Positions 52,683-63,793 of a DNA stretch of 64,000 nucleotides are shown piece by piece. Where the stretch lies: contig NZ_JAFCMB010000003.1 in NCBI RefSeq assembly GCF_018130145.1, positions 579,996-643,995 on the forward strand. The letters are read 5' to 3'. The notes beneath the pieces are model-generated. The model did not search any database. It was given only the letters and a program-made list of their open reading frames with translations, and was not told the origin of the DNA. Within the stretch, counting starts at the first letter, position 1. Each line of letters begins with the position of its first letter. The position numbers were made by a program, and so were the translations under genes. The stretch comes from Bradyrhizobium sp. AUGA SZCCT0176. Lineage in GTDB: Bacteria; Pseudomonadota; Alphaproteobacteria; Rhizobiales; Xanthobacteraceae.

Positions 52683-54845
52683 ATGAATCGTGTCGATGCC
52701 CACGGATTGAAGATCGCCCCTGAACTGTTCGATTTCATCGCCAAGGAGGCGACCCCCAAAACCGGGATTTCCCCCGACGCATTCTGGGCCGGGCTTGCCG
52801 CCATCATCGCCAAATTGGGACCGAAAAACCGCGAACTGCTCGCCGTCCGCGACGCACTGCAGGCCAAGATCGACGGCTGGCACCGCGCCAACAAGGGCAA
52901 GGCGTTCGACATGAACGCCTATACGGCCTTCCTCAAGGAGATCGGCTACCTCTTGCCGGAGCCCGCGACCCACAAGGTCGAAACCGCTGATGTCGACGAG
53001 GAAATCGGCAAGATCTGCGGACCGCAGCTCGTCGTCCCCCTCACCAACGCCCGCTATGCCTTGAACGCGGCGAATGCCCGCTGGGGCAGCCTGTATGATG
53101 CTTTCTACGGCACGGATGCGATCCCGCACGAGGCGAGCGAGGCTGGCCGCGGCTACAACAAGGCGCGCGGCGACAAGGTGATCGCCAAGGCCAAGGCGTT
53201 CCTCGACGCCGCCGCGCCGCTCGCGACCGGCAGCCACACCGACGTGACGTCTTACAGCGTGATCGCCGGCCAGCTCGCGGTCAAACTGAAGAGCGGCAAC
53301 GCCACCGCGCTGAAGTCGGCCGAACAGTTCGCCGGCTATCTGGGCGACGCTGCCGAGCCGACCGCGATCCTGCTGGTCAACAACGGCATGCATGTCGAAA
53401 TCAAAATCGATCGCAGCAGCACCATCGGCAAGGACGATCCTGCCGGTGTCGCCGACATGATCCTGGAATCGGCGGTCTCGACCATCCTCGACATGGAAGA
53501 CAGCGTCGCCGCCGTCGATGCCGAGGACAAGGTGCTGGTCTATCGCAACACGCTCGGCCTGATGGACGGCACGCTGTCGGCGGATTTCGACAAGGGCGGC
53601 AAGACGCTCAAGCGTTCGCTCAACCCCGACCGCGTCTACAAGACGGCCGACGGCAAGGACCTCACGCTGCACGGCCGCAGCCTGCTATTGATGCGCAATG
53701 TCGGCCATCACATGTTCACCGACGCCGTGCTGGACTCAAAGGGCGAGGAGATTCCCGAAGGCCTGCTCGATGCCGCCGTCGCCGGCCTGCTGGCGATCCA
53801 CGATCTCAAGGGCGGCTCGAAGACCAAGAACAGCCGCACCGGCTCGGTCTACATCGTCAAGCCGAAGATGCACGGCCCCGACGAGGTCGCGCTGACCTGC
53901 GAATTGTTCGGCGAGGTCGAGAAGATGCTGTCGCTGCCCGAGAGCACCATGAAGGTCGGCATCATGGACGAGGAGCGCCGCACCACGGTCAACCTCAAGG
54001 CCTGCATCCAGAACGCCTCGAAGCGGATCTGCTTCATCAACACCGGCTTCCTCGACCGCACCGGCGACGAGATCCATACCTCGATGGAAGCGGGTCCGAT
54101 GATCCGCAAGAACGACATGAAGGCGCAGCCCTGGATCAAGGCCTATGAAGACTGGAACGTCGACATGGGCCTGATCGATGGCCTGCCCGGCCATGCCCAG
54201 ATCGGCAAGGGCATGTGGGCAGCACCCGACAAGATGGCCGACATGCTGACGCAGAAGCTCGGCCATCCGCAGGCCGGCGCCACCACCGCCTGGGTGCCGT
54301 CACCGACCGCCGCCACGCTGCACGCGCTGCATTATCATCAGATCAACGTGCAGGCGCGCCAGCAGGAGCTCGCCAAGGGCGGCCAGCGCGCGAAACTTTC
54401 CGACATCCTCACCATTCCGGTGTCGCAGTCGAACTGGGCCCCCGACGACGTGAAGCAGGAGATCGACAACAACTGCCAGGGCATTTTGGGCTATGTGGTG
54501 CGCTGGATCGACCAGGGCGTCGGCTGCTCCAAGGTGCCTGATATCCACGACGTCGGCCTGATGGAAGACCGCGCGACCTTGCGCATTTCCAGCCAGCATC
54601 TGGCGAACTGGCTGCATCAGGGCGTCATCACCAAGGATCAGGTGATGGAGTCGCTGAAGCGCATGGCGGTCGTCGTCGACGGCCAGAACAAGGGCGATGC
54701 GCTGTACAAGCCGATGGCGCCCGGCTTCGACGGCATCGCCTTCAAGGCGGCGTGCGACCTGGTGTTCAAGGGCCGCGAGCAGCCGAACGGCTACACCGAA
54801 TACATCCTCACCGCCCGCCGACGCGAAGCCAAGGCGGCCGGCTGA
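52683..54845 (+). CDS. glcB: Malate synthase G
   Basis: 720 residues, the single-chain G form. [67 protein letters not shown] and [16 protein letters not shown] are family stretches carrying the catalytic Arg/Asp and Mg ligands. It condenses glyoxylate with acetyl-CoA to malate for growth on acetate, fatty acids or PHB. Monocistronic. Confidence 0.96.
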   Translation: MNRVDAHGLKIAPELFDFIAKEATPKTGISPDAFWAGLAAIIAKLGPKNRELLAVRDALQAKIDGWHRANKGKAFDMNAYTAFLKEIGYLLPEPATHKVETADVDEEIGKICGPQLVVPLTNARYALNAANARWGSLYDAFYGTDAIPHEASEAGRGYNKARGDKVIAKAKAFLDAAAPLATGSHTDVTSYSVIAGQLAVKLKSGNATALKSAEQFAGYLGDAAEPTAILLVNNGMHVEIKIDRSSTIGKDDPAGVADMILESAVSTILDMEDSVAAVDAEDKVLVYRNTLGLMDGTLSADFDKGGKTLKRSLNPDRVYKTADGKDLTLHGRSLLLMRNVGHHMFTDAVLDSKGEEIPEGLLDAAVAGLLAIHDLKGGSKTKNSRTGSVYIVKPKMHGPDEVALTCELFGEVEKMLSLPESTMKVGIMDEERRTTVNLKACIQNASKRICFINTGFLDRTGDEIHTSMEAGPMIRKNDMKAQPWIKAYEDWNVDMGLIDGLPGHAQIGKGMWAAPDKMADMLTQKLGHPQAGATTAWVPSPTAATLHALHYHQINVQARQQELAKGGQRAKLSDILTIPVSQSNWAPDDVKQEIDNNCQGILGYVVRWIDQGVGCSKVPDIHDVGLMEDRATLRISSQHLANWLHQGVITKDQVMESLKRMAVVVDGQNKGDALYKPMAPGFDGIAFKAACDLVFKGREQPNGYTEYILTARRREAKAAG

Positions 54846-54872
54846 CCGGCCGGCCTGAGCTCCATCCGGATA

Positions 54873-56561
54873 TCAGGCCGCGCGTATCGTATGCAGGAAT
54901 TTCCCGACTTCGAGCTTGAGGGAATGGCCTTCCTGCGAGAGCGAACGGGCGGAACCATGAACCTGTTCGGCCGCCGCCTGCGTGTCGGCCGAACCTCGGC
55001 TGACATCGGCGAGGCAACCGCCAACTTCGATGGCGCCCTGAGCGGCTTGCTGGACGTTTCGCGCGATCTCCTGCGTCGCGGTGCCCTGCTGTTCGACGGC
55101 GGCGGCGATCGCCGTTGAAATCTGGGAGATCTGCCCGATCGTGCCGCCGATCGCCTTGATCGCGGACACTGACTGCTCCGTTGCCGACTGCATCTGCGTG
55201 ATCTGGGCGCCGATTTCCTCGGTCGCCTTGGCGGTTTGGGCGGCAAGCGCTTTGACCTCGGAAGCCACCACCGCAAAGCCGCGACCCGCCTCGCCGGCGC
55301 GCGCCGCTTCGATGGTCGCATTGAGCGCCAGCAGGTTGGTCTGCTCGGCCACCGCCGCGATCAGCTTGACGACTTCGCCGATGCGGCCGGCCGCCTGCGA
55401 CAGTTCCGCGATCCGCTCATTGGTCTGTTCGGCCTGACGCACGGCTGCATGGGTGATGTCTTCCGATTGCTTCACCTGCCGGCCGATTTCGGTCACCGAG
55501 GAAGCCATCTGCTCCGAAGCGGCAGCCGCCGATTGCGCATTGGCCGATGAACGGTCGGAAGCGGATGCCGCCTCTGCCGTATGCTTATGGCTGGTTTCGG
55601 CCGTCCTGGTCAGGCTGCCGGCGGCGAGTTCGATTTCGGAAGAGGCCGTTGATACGGCCTCGATGATCTTGCCGATCGCCTGCTCGAAGCCGTCGGCGAC
55701 CTGGCTCATCGCCAGCTTGCGTTCTTCCTCCGCCCTGAGCTTGAGGCCGGCCTTCTCGGATTCCATGGCCTGAACGCGCAGCGCGTTTTCCCTGAACACC
55801 TGGACGGCGCGGGCAATGGCGCCGACTTCATCCGTTCGTTTGAGGGACGGTATTTCAATGTCCAATCCGCCGCCGGCGAGCCGTGCCATCACGCCGGTCA
55901 TGCGGGTCATCGGCCGGATCACACCGAGGCCAACGCCGACAAGGCCGCCGCCAATGATCAGGAAGACCAGGGCCGAGATGCCCCACAGAATAACGTTGAA
56001 CGTGCCGACACGCTGGGTCGCGGCAGTTTCGATGGCCGCGTTGTCGTCAGTGGTCTTCTTGACGATTTCGTCGATCAGGGCGCGGTGCGCCAGATAGGCG
56101 GCCGAGATTTCCGAATACGCCTTTGCCGCGGCGGCGGCGTCTGCCTTGGCCAGGGCCGGCAGGAACGCTTGCTCGATGGCGGTCCAGAAGCGCTGCACCT
56201 CGCGATGCGAATCCACAACGAACTTTGCCTTGACCACAGGCTCGAGGTCCGACTTCACCCAGAACTCGTGGCGCTCGTCATATTCCTTTTTCAATTGCTT
56301 CAGCCGCTCGCGACGGTTGGCGAGTTCAGCCGGATTGTTCAGGGCAAGAGTGGCTTCGAGATAGGATTCGATCACATATTCCGGCGGCGGCAGGATGTCG
56401 GCGATCAGATCGTTGCCGAGCTTGAGCTTGTTGTAGAGGGGTCCGCCGACCTTGACCTCGCTGAGCGCGAAGATGCCGGTGAACACCACGGCTCCAAGAC
56501 CGATTGCCGTGACAAGGCCGAACAGGACTATGGCGCGCGTAATCGTCAAACGAAGCTTCAT
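54873..56561 (-). CDS. Methyl-accepting chemotaxis protein, four-helix-bundle sensor
   Basis: 562 residues. First membrane helix ~8-32, periplasmic helical sensor (~33-185), second helix ~188-212, HAMP (~213-265), and the cytoplasmic signalling domain with hairpin tip [20 protein letters not shown] followed by [15 protein letters not shown]. It relays ligand signals to CheA/CheW. The ATG at 56561 is chosen over the TTG at 56567. Convergent with glcB. Confidence 0.92.
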   Translation of the reverse strand: MKLRLTITRAIVLFGLVTAIGLGAVVFTGIFALSEVKVGGPLYNKLKLGNDLIADILPPPEYVIESYLEATLALNNPAELANRRERLKQLKKEYDERHEFWVKSDLEPVVKAKFVVDSHREVQRFWTAIEQAFLPALAKADAAAAAKAYSEISAAYLAHRALIDEIVKKTTDDNAAIETAATQRVGTFNVILWGISALVFLIIGGGLVGVGLGVIRPMTRMTGVMARLAGGGLDIEIPSLKRTDEVGAIARAVQVFRENALRVQAMESEKAGLKLRAEEERKLAMSQVADGFEQAIGKIIEAVSTASSEIELAAGSLTRTAETSHKHTAEAASASDRSSANAQSAAAASEQMASSVTEIGRQVKQSEDITHAAVRQAEQTNERIAELSQAAGRIGEVVKLIAAVAEQTNLLALNATIEAARAGEAGRGFAVVASEVKALAAQTAKATEEIGAQITQMQSATEQSVSAIKAIGGTIGQISQISTAIAAAVEQQGTATQEIARNVQQAAQGAIEVGGCLADVSRGSADTQAAAEQVHGSARSLSQEGHSLKLEVGKFLHTIRAA

Positions 56562-56829
56562 TGCCAACGTTTCCTCAAAATCGATCCGGTTCCGCTCTTG
56601 GCGAGCCGAACTTGAATTCGCTTGAAACGCGAGGACTATTGACTATTCGCGTTAACGTTCAGTTTGTCTTCGCATGCAACCTCGGTTCCGCAGCCGGTCG
56701 GACGCCCCGTTTAAATACGGGAGGCGGCGCGCGATCTGTCGCAGGGCTGGTGCCGCTTTGCCGCATCACAGGAACGTTTGGATCGTGCGCCCGTTGAGAA
56801 TTCATCTCAACTCACAGGGAGAAATGACG

Positions 56830-57030
56830 ATGGATTGGAACCGGGTTGAAGGAAACTGGAAACAGTTCAAGGGCGCCGCCAAGGAGAAATGGGGCAAGCT
56901 CACCGACGACGATCTCAATGTGATCGAAGGCCGTCGTGAGCAACTCGAAGGCAAGCTGCAGCAACGCTATGGCTTCGCCAAGGACCAGATCCGCAAGGAC
57001 GTGGACGACTGGTTCGGGACACTGAAATAG
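56830..57030 (+). CDS. CsbD family stress protein
   Basis: 66 residues: MDWNRVEGNWKQFKGAAKEK, WGKLTDDDLNVIEGRREQLE and a WF near the end are the whole CsbD family. A small abundant cytoplasmic protein of general stress, activity unknown. ATG 56830 has AGGGA nine bases upstream; ATG 56824 is too close. A strong terminator follows. Confidence 0.93.
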   Translation: MDWNRVEGNWKQFKGAAKEKWGKLTDDDLNVIEGRREQLEGKLQQRYGFAKDQIRKDVDDWFGTLK

Positions 57031-57043
57031 AATCCTCAAAATG

Positions 57044-57071
57044 AAAAGCCCCGGCAGCGCCGGGGCTTTTT
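57044..57071 (+). terminator. Terminator of the CsbD gene
   Basis: AAAAGCCCCGGC, loop AGC, GCCGGGGCTTTT and T-run, 14 bases after the stop codon. Confidence 0.95.
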
Positions 57072-57084
57072 GTTTGGGCGGTCG

Positions 57085-57240
57085 CTAGATCACCGCGATG
57101 TATTTCAACAGCGAGATCACGCCGAGGATGATCACGACGACTCGCGCGATCTGTTTGGCGCGGCCATCAAGCGGCAGCAGGTTGATGAGATAGAGAACGA
57201 GGATAACGACGAGAAACGTGACGAGTACGCTGACAAGCAT
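57085..57240 (-). CDS. Thivi_2564-like small membrane protein
   Basis: 51 residues with two membrane helices: MLVSVLVTFLVVILVLYLIN, a loop LLPLDGRAKQIARV, then VVIILGVISLLKYIAVI. The LPLDGRAKQ loop is the mark of this small family, of unknown role. GAGGGGG lies upstream of the ATG at 57240. Convergent with the CsbD gene, with the terminator between. Confidence 0.8.
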   Translation of the reverse strand: MLVSVLVTFLVVILVLYLINLLPLDGRAKQIARVVVIILGVISLLKYIAVI

Positions 57241-57433
57241 GCGGGCCCCCTCGGCTGGAATAGCGCTGTTGATATTTTGTTAACGTGTCACGTCACATTG
57301 GGTTCCGGACGGGGAACCTGCGTGCAAACATAAAAACTTCAACCATTTCAATGGTTCCGTAGTTCTACTGCGTCGGCGCTGTCTAAGTATTTACCCTTTT
57401 CCCCCCAAATGACCGCGGCTTTGGGGGAGCATC

Positions 57434-59527
57434 ATGTTGAACCGTCTGACCGTATCCACGCTGCTGAAAACCGTCATCCTCGCCACCGCCTTCTGCATCG
57501 TGGTGGGATTCTCGCTCAACGCCTGGGATGCCTGGGGCCGCCTGCAGGTGGCAAACCGCATCTCGGTGGTCACCGACGCATCCGCCAATATGTTCAAGGC
57601 GATGCATAATCTGCGCACCGACCGCTCCACGACCAACCGGCTGTTGAATGCCGATGCGCCGATGGACAGCGATATCGAAAAATATCTGCGCAACATCCGC
57701 GATACGCAGATGCCCGCCTTGAGCAACGCGCTGACGCTGCTCCCGTCCATCGAATTCGCGCAAGCCCAGACACTGGTGCCTGAGCTCGATCGTCTGTTCA
57801 AGAAGCTGAGCACGCAGCAGAAGGAATTCTGGGACGAGGTGAACAAGCCGAAGGCCTCCCGCCGTCCGACGCAAGGCAAGGAATACATGGAGACCGCGAC
57901 CGCGCTGCTGGAGACGCTCGACAAATTGTCCGCAGCGCTTTCCACCGTGGTCAACCATCAGGACCCGATGATCGACCAATTGCTGGCGATCAAGCAGGTC
58001 GCCTGGCTGCTCCGCAACACCGCGGGCGAAGCATCGCTGCTGGTTTCCAACGGGCTCTCCGCAGGAAAGGCGGCGCCGGAAACACAGCTCAAATATCTGA
58101 AATTTTCTGGCGGCATCGACGCCGCATGGAACGCGCTGGAACTGACCGCCTCGGGAATGCAGTTGCCGCCGGCGCTCGTCGCCGCGATAGCCGCGACCAA
58201 GACCGCCTATTTCGAACCGGACTACATCACTTTGCGCGATCGCCTGATGACGACGATGGTCGCCGGCGGGCAGCCCGAACTGACCGCAAACCAGTGGACG
58301 CCGATTACGGTCGGGCGCCTCGGCAGCGCGGTCAAGGTCGCCGAAACGGCGCTCGACGCTGCCCGGGACCATACCGTGATGCAGTATTCCTCGGCCCGGC
58401 GCGCGCTGGTGGTGCAACTGGTGCTGCTGGTCGGCGCGTTGATGTTGACGTGCGGTGCGTTGATTCTCGTCACCCGCCGCGTCATCAAGCCGCTGCACAA
58501 TATGCGCGACGCCATGCTGAAGGTTGCCGCCGGCGACCTGACGGTCGACACCGGCTATGCGGTGCGCAAGGACGAAATCGGTGCGCTCGCCGGTGCGCTG
58601 GAGACGTTCAAGCAGCAGGCCGAAGACAAGGTCCGGATCGAGGCGCAGGAGCGCGAACGCAATGCCGGCGCTACCGCGCGCCAGCAGGCGATCGAAAGCT
58701 ATGTCGGCGAATTCGAGAGCATGGTTCGCCAGACGCTCGACCAGCTGGGCGACGCGTCCGGTCAGATGCGGACCACCTCGGACGGCCTGTCCGCGGTTTC
58801 CCGCCAGACCAACGCGCGGGTTGAGGTGGCCGAAAAGGCCTCCAGCGAAGCCTCGATGAGCGTCGAGACGGTCGCGGCCGCGTCGGAAGAATTGAGCGCC
58901 TCGATAAACGACATCAGCCAGCAGGCGGCACACGCTGCCGGCATTGCCAGCCGCGCGGTGAGCCAGGCGCGTGAGACCGACGGCACCGTGCAGGGCCTTG
59001 CCACATCGGCAGGCCGGATCGGCGAAGTCGTCGGGCTGATCAACTCGATCGCCGCCCAGACCAATTTGCTGGCGCTGAACGCGACCATCGAGGCCGCCCG
59101 CGCCGGTGAAGCCGGCCGCGGCTTTGCGGTGGTGGCTTCCGAAGTCAAATCGCTGGCAAGCCAGACCGCGAAGGCGACCGAGGAAATCTCGGAGCAGATC
59201 TCCGACATTCAGAAAGTCGCGAATGAGGCCATCGAGGCCATCAAGGGCATCGGCGGCATCATCGGCGAGGTCAACGAGGTCGCCACCGCGATTGCGGCCG
59301 CCGTGCAGGAACAGGGCGCCGCGACGCAGGAGATCACGCGCAGCACGCAATTCGCCGCCCAGGGCACCAAGAACGTCTCCGACAACATCTCGGGCGTGAA
59401 GACCGACGCCGATGCGGCAGCAGCCGCCGCCGACGACGTCAAGCACGCCTCCGAGACGCTGGAAACGCAGAGCAAGCAATTGGGTACTCAGGTCACTCAG
59501 TTCCTCGGCAAGATCCGCGCGGCGTAG
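57434..59527 (+). CDS. Methyl-accepting chemotaxis protein
   Basis: 697 residues. Helix 1 ~14-35, a large helical periplasmic sensor (~36-315), helix 2 ~320-345 ([20 protein letters not shown]), HAMP with [20 protein letters not shown], and the signalling domain with [20 protein letters not shown] and [15 protein letters not shown]. Ligand unknown. GGGGGAG precedes the ATG. With the receptor at 54873 it brackets the two small stress genes. Confidence 0.92.
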   Translation: MLNRLTVSTLLKTVILATAFCIVVGFSLNAWDAWGRLQVANRISVVTDASANMFKAMHNLRTDRSTTNRLLNADAPMDSDIEKYLRNIRDTQMPALSNALTLLPSIEFAQAQTLVPELDRLFKKLSTQQKEFWDEVNKPKASRRPTQGKEYMETATALLETLDKLSAALSTVVNHQDPMIDQLLAIKQVAWLLRNTAGEASLLVSNGLSAGKAAPETQLKYLKFSGGIDAAWNALELTASGMQLPPALVAAIAATKTAYFEPDYITLRDRLMTTMVAGGQPELTANQWTPITVGRLGSAVKVAETALDAARDHTVMQYSSARRALVVQLVLLVGALMLTCGALILVTRRVIKPLHNMRDAMLKVAAGDLTVDTGYAVRKDEIGALAGALETFKQQAEDKVRIEAQERERNAGATARQQAIESYVGEFESMVRQTLDQLGDASGQMRTTSDGLSAVSRQTNARVEVAEKASSEASMSVETVAAASEELSASINDISQQAAHAAGIASRAVSQARETDGTVQGLATSAGRIGEVVGLINSIAAQTNLLALNATIEAARAGEAGRGFAVVASEVKSLASQTAKATEEISEQISDIQKVANEAIEAIKGIGGIIGEVNEVATAIAAAVQEQGAATQEITRSTQFAAQGTKNVSDNISGVKTDADAAAAAADDVKHASETLETQSKQLGTQVTQFLGKIRAA

Positions 59528-59542
59528 TCATCTCCACGATCT

Positions 59543-59632
59543 CGTCATGCCCGGCCTTGTGCCGGGCATCCACTACTTACTTTTCCACCCACACCAAAGA
59601 CGTGGATGGCCGGGTCAAGCCCGGCCATGACG
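59543..59632. repeat. Extragenic palindromic element, family C, copy 2
   Basis: CGTCATGCCCGGCCTTGTGC..CGGGCATCCAC with GTGGATGGCCGGGTCAAGCC..CGGCCATGACGG. Lies between convergent genes. Confidence 0.88.
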
Positions 59633-59672
59633 GACGTTGAAATATCACGCCCCAAAATGTAATTCCCTGCCA

Positions 59673-60308
59673 TCACTCCCGCGCCACTACCGGCACGCGT
59701 TCATACTTCGCGCGCAGCTTGTCGGAGGCGGGTGAGAAGTTCAGCTCGGCGCCGCGCTTGTCGGCGCTGCGGCCGGCCACCAGCAAACCGTTTTCGCCGG
59801 CGACGATGTCGCCCTTGCGCAAGGTCGGATCGGCCTCGATCTTGACCGGCGCGAGCCCGGTCTGATCCTTGCCGTTGCAAGTGCACCCGGCCACCAGCTC
59901 ATTGCGATAGCGGAACGCGTTCGGCAGTTCCGAATAGGGCTTTCCGTTCTCGGCGGCGGCGTTGTCGATGTTGCTGCCGTAGAACACTTTGGTCTCGCTG
60001 GCCGGGCAGAAGCTGTCGCAGGACGCCACACGGCTGGCATTGTCGGAGGCCGTCACGGGGAAATAGCGCCCGTCGCAGGTACGCACGCAAAACGCCTGAC
60101 CGCCGCCGCCATAACGCCGCGTCTCGCCGCGCTGAAGGGGCATCGGTCCGCCGTCGTTCACAAACGGCAACGAAATATGGGGGTCCCTCGCCCGGCCCAT
60201 GCCGCCGAACAGGGCCGAGAAGAAGTCCTGGGCCTGCGCCGCAGGCGCCAGCGCGGCAGCGCCTGCCAAAGCCGCCGCGCCCAGGATTGCCATTCTACTC
60301 ACGGCCAT
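59673..60308 (-). CDS. DUF2865 secreted protein
   Basis: 211 residues. Signal peptide 1-27 (LAPAAQAQDFF). DUF2865 core: FCVRTCDGRYFPVTASDNAS, CDSFCPASETKVFYGSNIDN, YRNELVAGCTCNG, with six cysteines in CxxxC/CxC pairs. Periplasmic, unknown function, widespread in Rhizobiales. It lies 26 bases before the L,D-transpeptidase gene stop on the same strand's downstream side, so the two may be co-transcribed. Confidence 0.88.
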   Translation of the reverse strand: MAVSRMAILGAAALAGAAALAPAAQAQDFFSALFGGMGRARDPHISLPFVNDGGPMPLQRGETRRYGGGGQAFCVRTCDGRYFPVTASDNASRVASCDSFCPASETKVFYGSNIDNAAAENGKPYSELPNAFRYRNELVAGCTCNGKDQTGLAPVKIEADPTLRKGDIVAGENGLLVAGRSADKRGAELNFSPASDKLRAKYERVPVVARE

Positions 60309-60334
60309 TCGCGTCTCCCGTTACGTTCGGCCGC

Positions 60335-61096
60335 TCAGTTGAGCTGCGACGCCGTCAAATTCATTGCCTGCCGCCCCGACGGCGGCGGCGTCACCGCCGG
60401 ACGCGCCGGCCGCACGCTGATGGTGGTGCGCGTTTCCATGCGCGGCGCATTCTTCGGCAGCACCACGACCCTGGTGCCGACGTCGACCCGGCTGAAGAGA
60501 TCGCTGACGTCCTCATTGGTCAGGCGGATGCAGCCTGAGGAAACGAACTTGCCGATCGTCGAGGGATCGTTGGTGCCGTGGATGCGGTACTGGCTGGAGC
60601 CGAGATACATCGCCCGGGCGCCGAGCGGATTGCCGGGGCCTCCGGCCATGAAGCGCGGCAGATAGGGCTGGCGCGCGATCATCTCGGCCGGCGGATGCCA
60701 ATCCGGCCACTCCGCCTTGCGGCTGATGGTCTGTACGCCGGACCAGGTAAAGCCTTCGCGGCCGACACCGACGCCGTAGCGAACGGCGCGGCCCTGACCG
60801 AGCACGTAATACAGCGCGGTGTTGCCGGTATCGATCACGATGGTGCCGGGCGCCTCCGACGTGTTGAAAGCGACGACGGCACGGCGCAGCCGCTCCGGCA
60901 CGACGCCCGCGTCGGGCGTTACCGGCTCAACCATCATCTCATCGGAGGGAAACGAGTTTGGCTGGGTGGACGCGTAACCCAGCAGCTGTGCGCTCGCCGC
61001 GCTGGAAAATACCGAGGGGGCCAGCAGCATGGTGCTGATGAAGACGAGCGCGTGGGTTACGCGCGACTGACGCCGGCGATGAGAGGACTGTGTCAT
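60335..61096 (-). CDS. L,D-transpeptidase (YkuD family)
   Basis: 253 residues. Signal peptide (~1-37, FISTMLLAPSVFSSAASAQ), short linker, YkuD domain with YRIHGTNDPSTIG and SSGCIRLTNEDVSDLF (active-site His and Cys). Periplasmic enzyme for 3-3 peptidoglycan cross-links or anchoring of outer-membrane proteins. Its catalytic core matches that of the enzyme at 14353-15213 closely (both share RQPYLPRFMAGGPGNPLGAR), but it lacks the long Ala/Pro linker. Start ATG 61096. Confidence 0.9.
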   Translation of the reverse strand: MTQSSHRRRQSRVTHALVFISTMLLAPSVFSSAASAQLLGYASTQPNSFPSDEMMVEPVTPDAGVVPERLRRAVVAFNTSEAPGTIVIDTGNTALYYVLGQGRAVRYGVGVGREGFTWSGVQTISRKAEWPDWHPPAEMIARQPYLPRFMAGGPGNPLGARAMYLGSSQYRIHGTNDPSTIGKFVSSGCIRLTNEDVSDLFSRVDVGTRVVVLPKNAPRMETRTTISVRPARPAVTPPPSGRQAMNLTASQLN

Positions 61097-61326
61097 GGGA
61101 CTGCCCCGGTTGGATACGCATCGTGTGATGCTCTGAATTGGCAACGCGACCGGGGCTGTGCAGTTCCCTGCGACTCACGTTGACAGGCCTGCTGTCAAGC
61201 GCGCCCGTGCTCACGCGTCCGCGATGGAACTTCTGCTCCCGGCGCTCGTTAGGGCGGTTGAGAACGGTTCGCGGGGCGACGTCGCGGCTGCCATGTGAAC
61301 ACCGCCTCGCGCGGGGGAGAACCGTT

Positions 61327-62631
61327 GTGCGCGTATTGCCCCCCAAGCCTTTGCCTGAAGAACGCAGGGCGCCTGAAGATCGCAAGGCACCGTCCAAGGC
61401 ACCGTCCGATGAAAACAAGCCGTCGGAACGAAAGCCGGCGCAAGGCGAGCACAAGACAACCGAACGCAAGCCATCCGACCGCAAGCCTTCTGACAACAAG
61501 TCCTCCGACCACAGGGCCTCTGACCAAAGGACTTCGCCGGGCGACCGCCAGAAAGCCAATGCGCCGGAAGGCAAACCGCTGCCCGACAGTAATGTCGAAT
61601 TGCCTCCGCTGATCAGCCGCGCTGAAATCGTCGCCTTTTCGCTGGTATCGCTGCTGATCATCTGCATCGTCGCCGTGCTCTACGCCGCGAAAGCGTTCTT
61701 CCTGCCGATCACGATGGCATTCATCGTCGGCACGATGCTGTCGCCGGCGGCGAGCTTCCTCGAGCGCTATCGTATTCCCCGTGCGCTGGGCGCCGTCCTG
61801 ATCGTGGCCGCCGTCGTCACCGGCGCAGCCTTCATGGTCGGCCTGATTGCATCGCCGGTAATGGAATGGAGCAACAAGCTTCCGGAACTGGGGGCGCAGC
61901 TGAAGGAAAAAATGCACGTCTTCGACAGGCCGCTGGCGCTGTGGCAGCAGCTGCAAGGCATGCTCGGCAGCTCCGACACGCTGGCGACCTTCCACATGCC
62001 GAAATTCGAATGGGTGCAGCCGACGCTTGAATTCCTGTCGCCGACCCTCGCCGAGTTCCTGCTGTTCGTCGCCACCCTGATCCTGTTCATCGCGAGCTGG
62101 AAGGACCTGCGCCGGGCAATGGTGATGAATTTCGGCGACCGGCCGGTGCGGTTGCGAACGCTGCGGATCCTCAATGAGATCGAGGAGCATCTGGGCAGCT
62201 ATCTGCTGATGGTGACGATGATCAATGTCGGCGTCGGCATCGCAACCGGCATCATATGCGCGGTCACGGGCATGCCTAATCCGGCCGGCCTCGGTGCGCT
62301 GGCCGCGACCCTGAACTTCATTCCGATCATCGGACCGGTCGCGATGTTCGTCGTGCTGATCGTGGTCGGCCTTGTCGCCTTCCCGACGATCAGCGCGGGG
62401 CTGCTCGCGCCGCTGCTGTTTGCCGCGATGACCTTCCTCGAGGGCCATTTCGTCACGCCGACGATCGTCGGCCGCAGGCTCGAGCTCAACGCGCTGGCGG
62501 TGTTCATCGCGCTGGCATTCTGGACCTGGCTGTGGGGACCGATGGGCGCGTTCCTGGCGTCGCCGATCCTGATCGTCGCGCTGATCCTCAAGGAGCATCT
62601 GATGCCGGTCAATTCGCCGCAGTTGCCCTAG
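61327..62631 (+). CDS. AI-2E family transporter (PerM/TqsA-like)
   Basis: 434 residues from a GTG at 61327, preceded by GGGGGAG about ten bases upstream. The first ~85 residues are charged and repetitive (units such as SDRKPSDNKSSDHRASD), then eight or so membrane helices (~95-425) with NFIPIIGPVAMFVVLIVVGL and FLEGHFVTPTIVGRRLELN, the hallmark stretch of the family. Members export autoinducer-2 or act as Na+/H+ antiporters; substrate open. Frames upstream to 61138 are not conserved. Confidence 0.85.
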   Translation: MRVLPPKPLPEERRAPEDRKAPSKAPSDENKPSERKPAQGEHKTTERKPSDRKPSDNKSSDHRASDQRTSPGDRQKANAPEGKPLPDSNVELPPLISRAEIVAFSLVSLLIICIVAVLYAAKAFFLPITMAFIVGTMLSPAASFLERYRIPRALGAVLIVAAVVTGAAFMVGLIASPVMEWSNKLPELGAQLKEKMHVFDRPLALWQQLQGMLGSSDTLATFHMPKFEWVQPTLEFLSPTLAEFLLFVATLILFIASWKDLRRAMVMNFGDRPVRLRTLRILNEIEEHLGSYLLMVTMINVGVGIATGIICAVTGMPNPAGLGALAATLNFIPIIGPVAMFVVLIVVGLVAFPTISAGLLAPLLFAAMTFLEGHFVTPTIVGRRLELNALAVFIALAFWTWLWGPMGAFLASPILIVALILKEHLMPVNSPQLP

Positions 62632-62712
62632 AATCAAAGGGTTTCGCAGCAGGAACTTCCGCTTCAGGCAGGCGTTTCCTCGGTACGCAAATTTAGTACC
62701 CGGGAGCTTTTG

Positions 62713-63081
62713 ATGTCGATGACGAATGGCGACGCCGCAAAGAACCTGACGGATAAAGCGACCTACGAACGCCTGGAAAAGGATGTAACCGCCGTGAAAA
62801 ACGATATCGCAGCCCTCACCGACCAGATCACCGATGCGCTCAACAGTTTTGCCGGCACCGCGGGCAAGCAGGCCCGCCGCGGCTACAAGCAGGCGCGCGC
62901 CAATGCGGAGCAGGCGGTGGACGACATGTCCGAGCGCGGCAGCGCCATGATGGACGCGGCTCAGGATGCGGCCTCCTCGATCGAGGAATCGCTGGAAGAC
63001 GTCATCACGCAGCGGCCGCTGGCAACGGTAGGCCTTGCGCTGGGCGTGGGCTTCCTGCTCGGCGCAATGTGGCGCCGATAA
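62713..63081 (+). CDS. DUF883 family membrane-anchored protein (ElaB/YqjD-like)
   Basis: 122 residues: a helical, charged body (YERLEKDVTAVKNDIAALTD, KQARRGYKQARANAEQAVDD) and one C-terminal helix PLATVGLALGVGFLLGAMWRR, ending in the RR typical of the family. ElaB/YqjD proteins bind ribosomes at the membrane in stationary phase. GGGAG lies seven bases before the ATG. Likely in one unit with the holin-like gene behind it. Confidence 0.88.
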   Translation: MSMTNGDAAKNLTDKATYERLEKDVTAVKNDIAALTDQITDALNSFAGTAGKQARRGYKQARANAEQAVDDMSERGSAMMDAAQDAASSIEESLEDVITQRPLATVGLALGVGFLLGAMWRR

Positions 63082-63196
63082 TCGGCGATGATGGCAATGA
63101 TGACCCGCGCCGGAAAGCCAGCCCTCATCTCCCGATCGCGGCGCTGGCGCGAGGTCGTTTCTTTTATTGATGTTCTTTTCAGATCGAGGCGGGCCC

Positions 63197-63637
63197 ATGT
63201 TTCAGCGACTGATCGATGACTTCAAGGATTCGACCGGCACTGCGCTCCGGCTGACCTCGCTCGCGGCAGCAGCCGCAGTTGCTTTGCTCGTCACCACATC
63301 GTTTCTGTGCGCGGCCGCCTTCATCTTCGTGCTGGAGAAGTACGGCCCCGTTTATGCTTGCCTGACCGGCGCCGGCATCTTCTTCGTGGTGACGATGATC
63401 GCGGCGATCTCCTACATGGTGCGCAAGAAACAGATCGAGACGCGCGTCAAGGAGACGACAAAATCCGCCGCTCAAACCATGCTGGCCGATCCGATGCTGG
63501 TCGCGGCCGGCATCCAGGTGGTGCGCGCGATCGGCATCAAGAAGTTGATTCCGATTTTGGCGGTCGGCGGACTGGCGCTGGGATTCTTGGCGAGCCGCGG
63601 GCAAAGCCAGGCCGGTGGCGAGGCGCCGGCGGAGTGA
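63197..63637 (+). CDS. Phage holin-like / YqjE-type membrane protein
   Basis: 146 residues. Two membrane helices near the N-terminus (LAAAAAVALLVTTSFLCAAA and AGIFFVVTMIAAISYMV), a cytoplasmic segment, and a glycine-rich hydrophobic segment ILAVGGLALGFLASRG. Layout is that of the DUF1469/YqjE partner of DUF883 proteins; not a real holin by context. 115 bases after the DUF883 gene. Confidence 0.72.
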   Translation: MFQRLIDDFKDSTGTALRLTSLAAAAAVALLVTTSFLCAAAFIFVLEKYGPVYACLTGAGIFFVVTMIAAISYMVRKKQIETRVKETTKSAAQTMLADPMLVAAGIQVVRAIGIKKLIPILAVGGLALGFLASRGQSQAGGEAPAE

Positions 63638-63678
63638 ACTTCGTTCGTGAGCGTTGGCGCATCGCGCCCCGATGAAAG

Positions 63679-63782
63679 CTGTCATCCTCCGCGAAAGCGG
63701 GGGATCCAGTACGCCGCGGCTTCTCGGTTCTATCATCGGCTTCTCTGGAATACTGGATCGTCCGCCTTCGCGGACGATGACA
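63679..63782. repeat. Extragenic palindromic element, family E, copy 2
   Basis: CTGTCATCCTCCGCGAAAGC..GGGGGATCCAGTACGCCG, then TGGAATACTGGATCGTCCGC and CGGACGATGACA. Same frame as the copy at 15413 and directly joined to the family F repeat. Confidence 0.78.
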
Positions 63783-63793
63783 CTGAATATGAG

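Noticed and set aside
63197..63637. Phage lysis gene (holin)
   Set aside because: Paired with a DUF883 gene and no other phage genes; fits the YqjE-type membrane protein instead.
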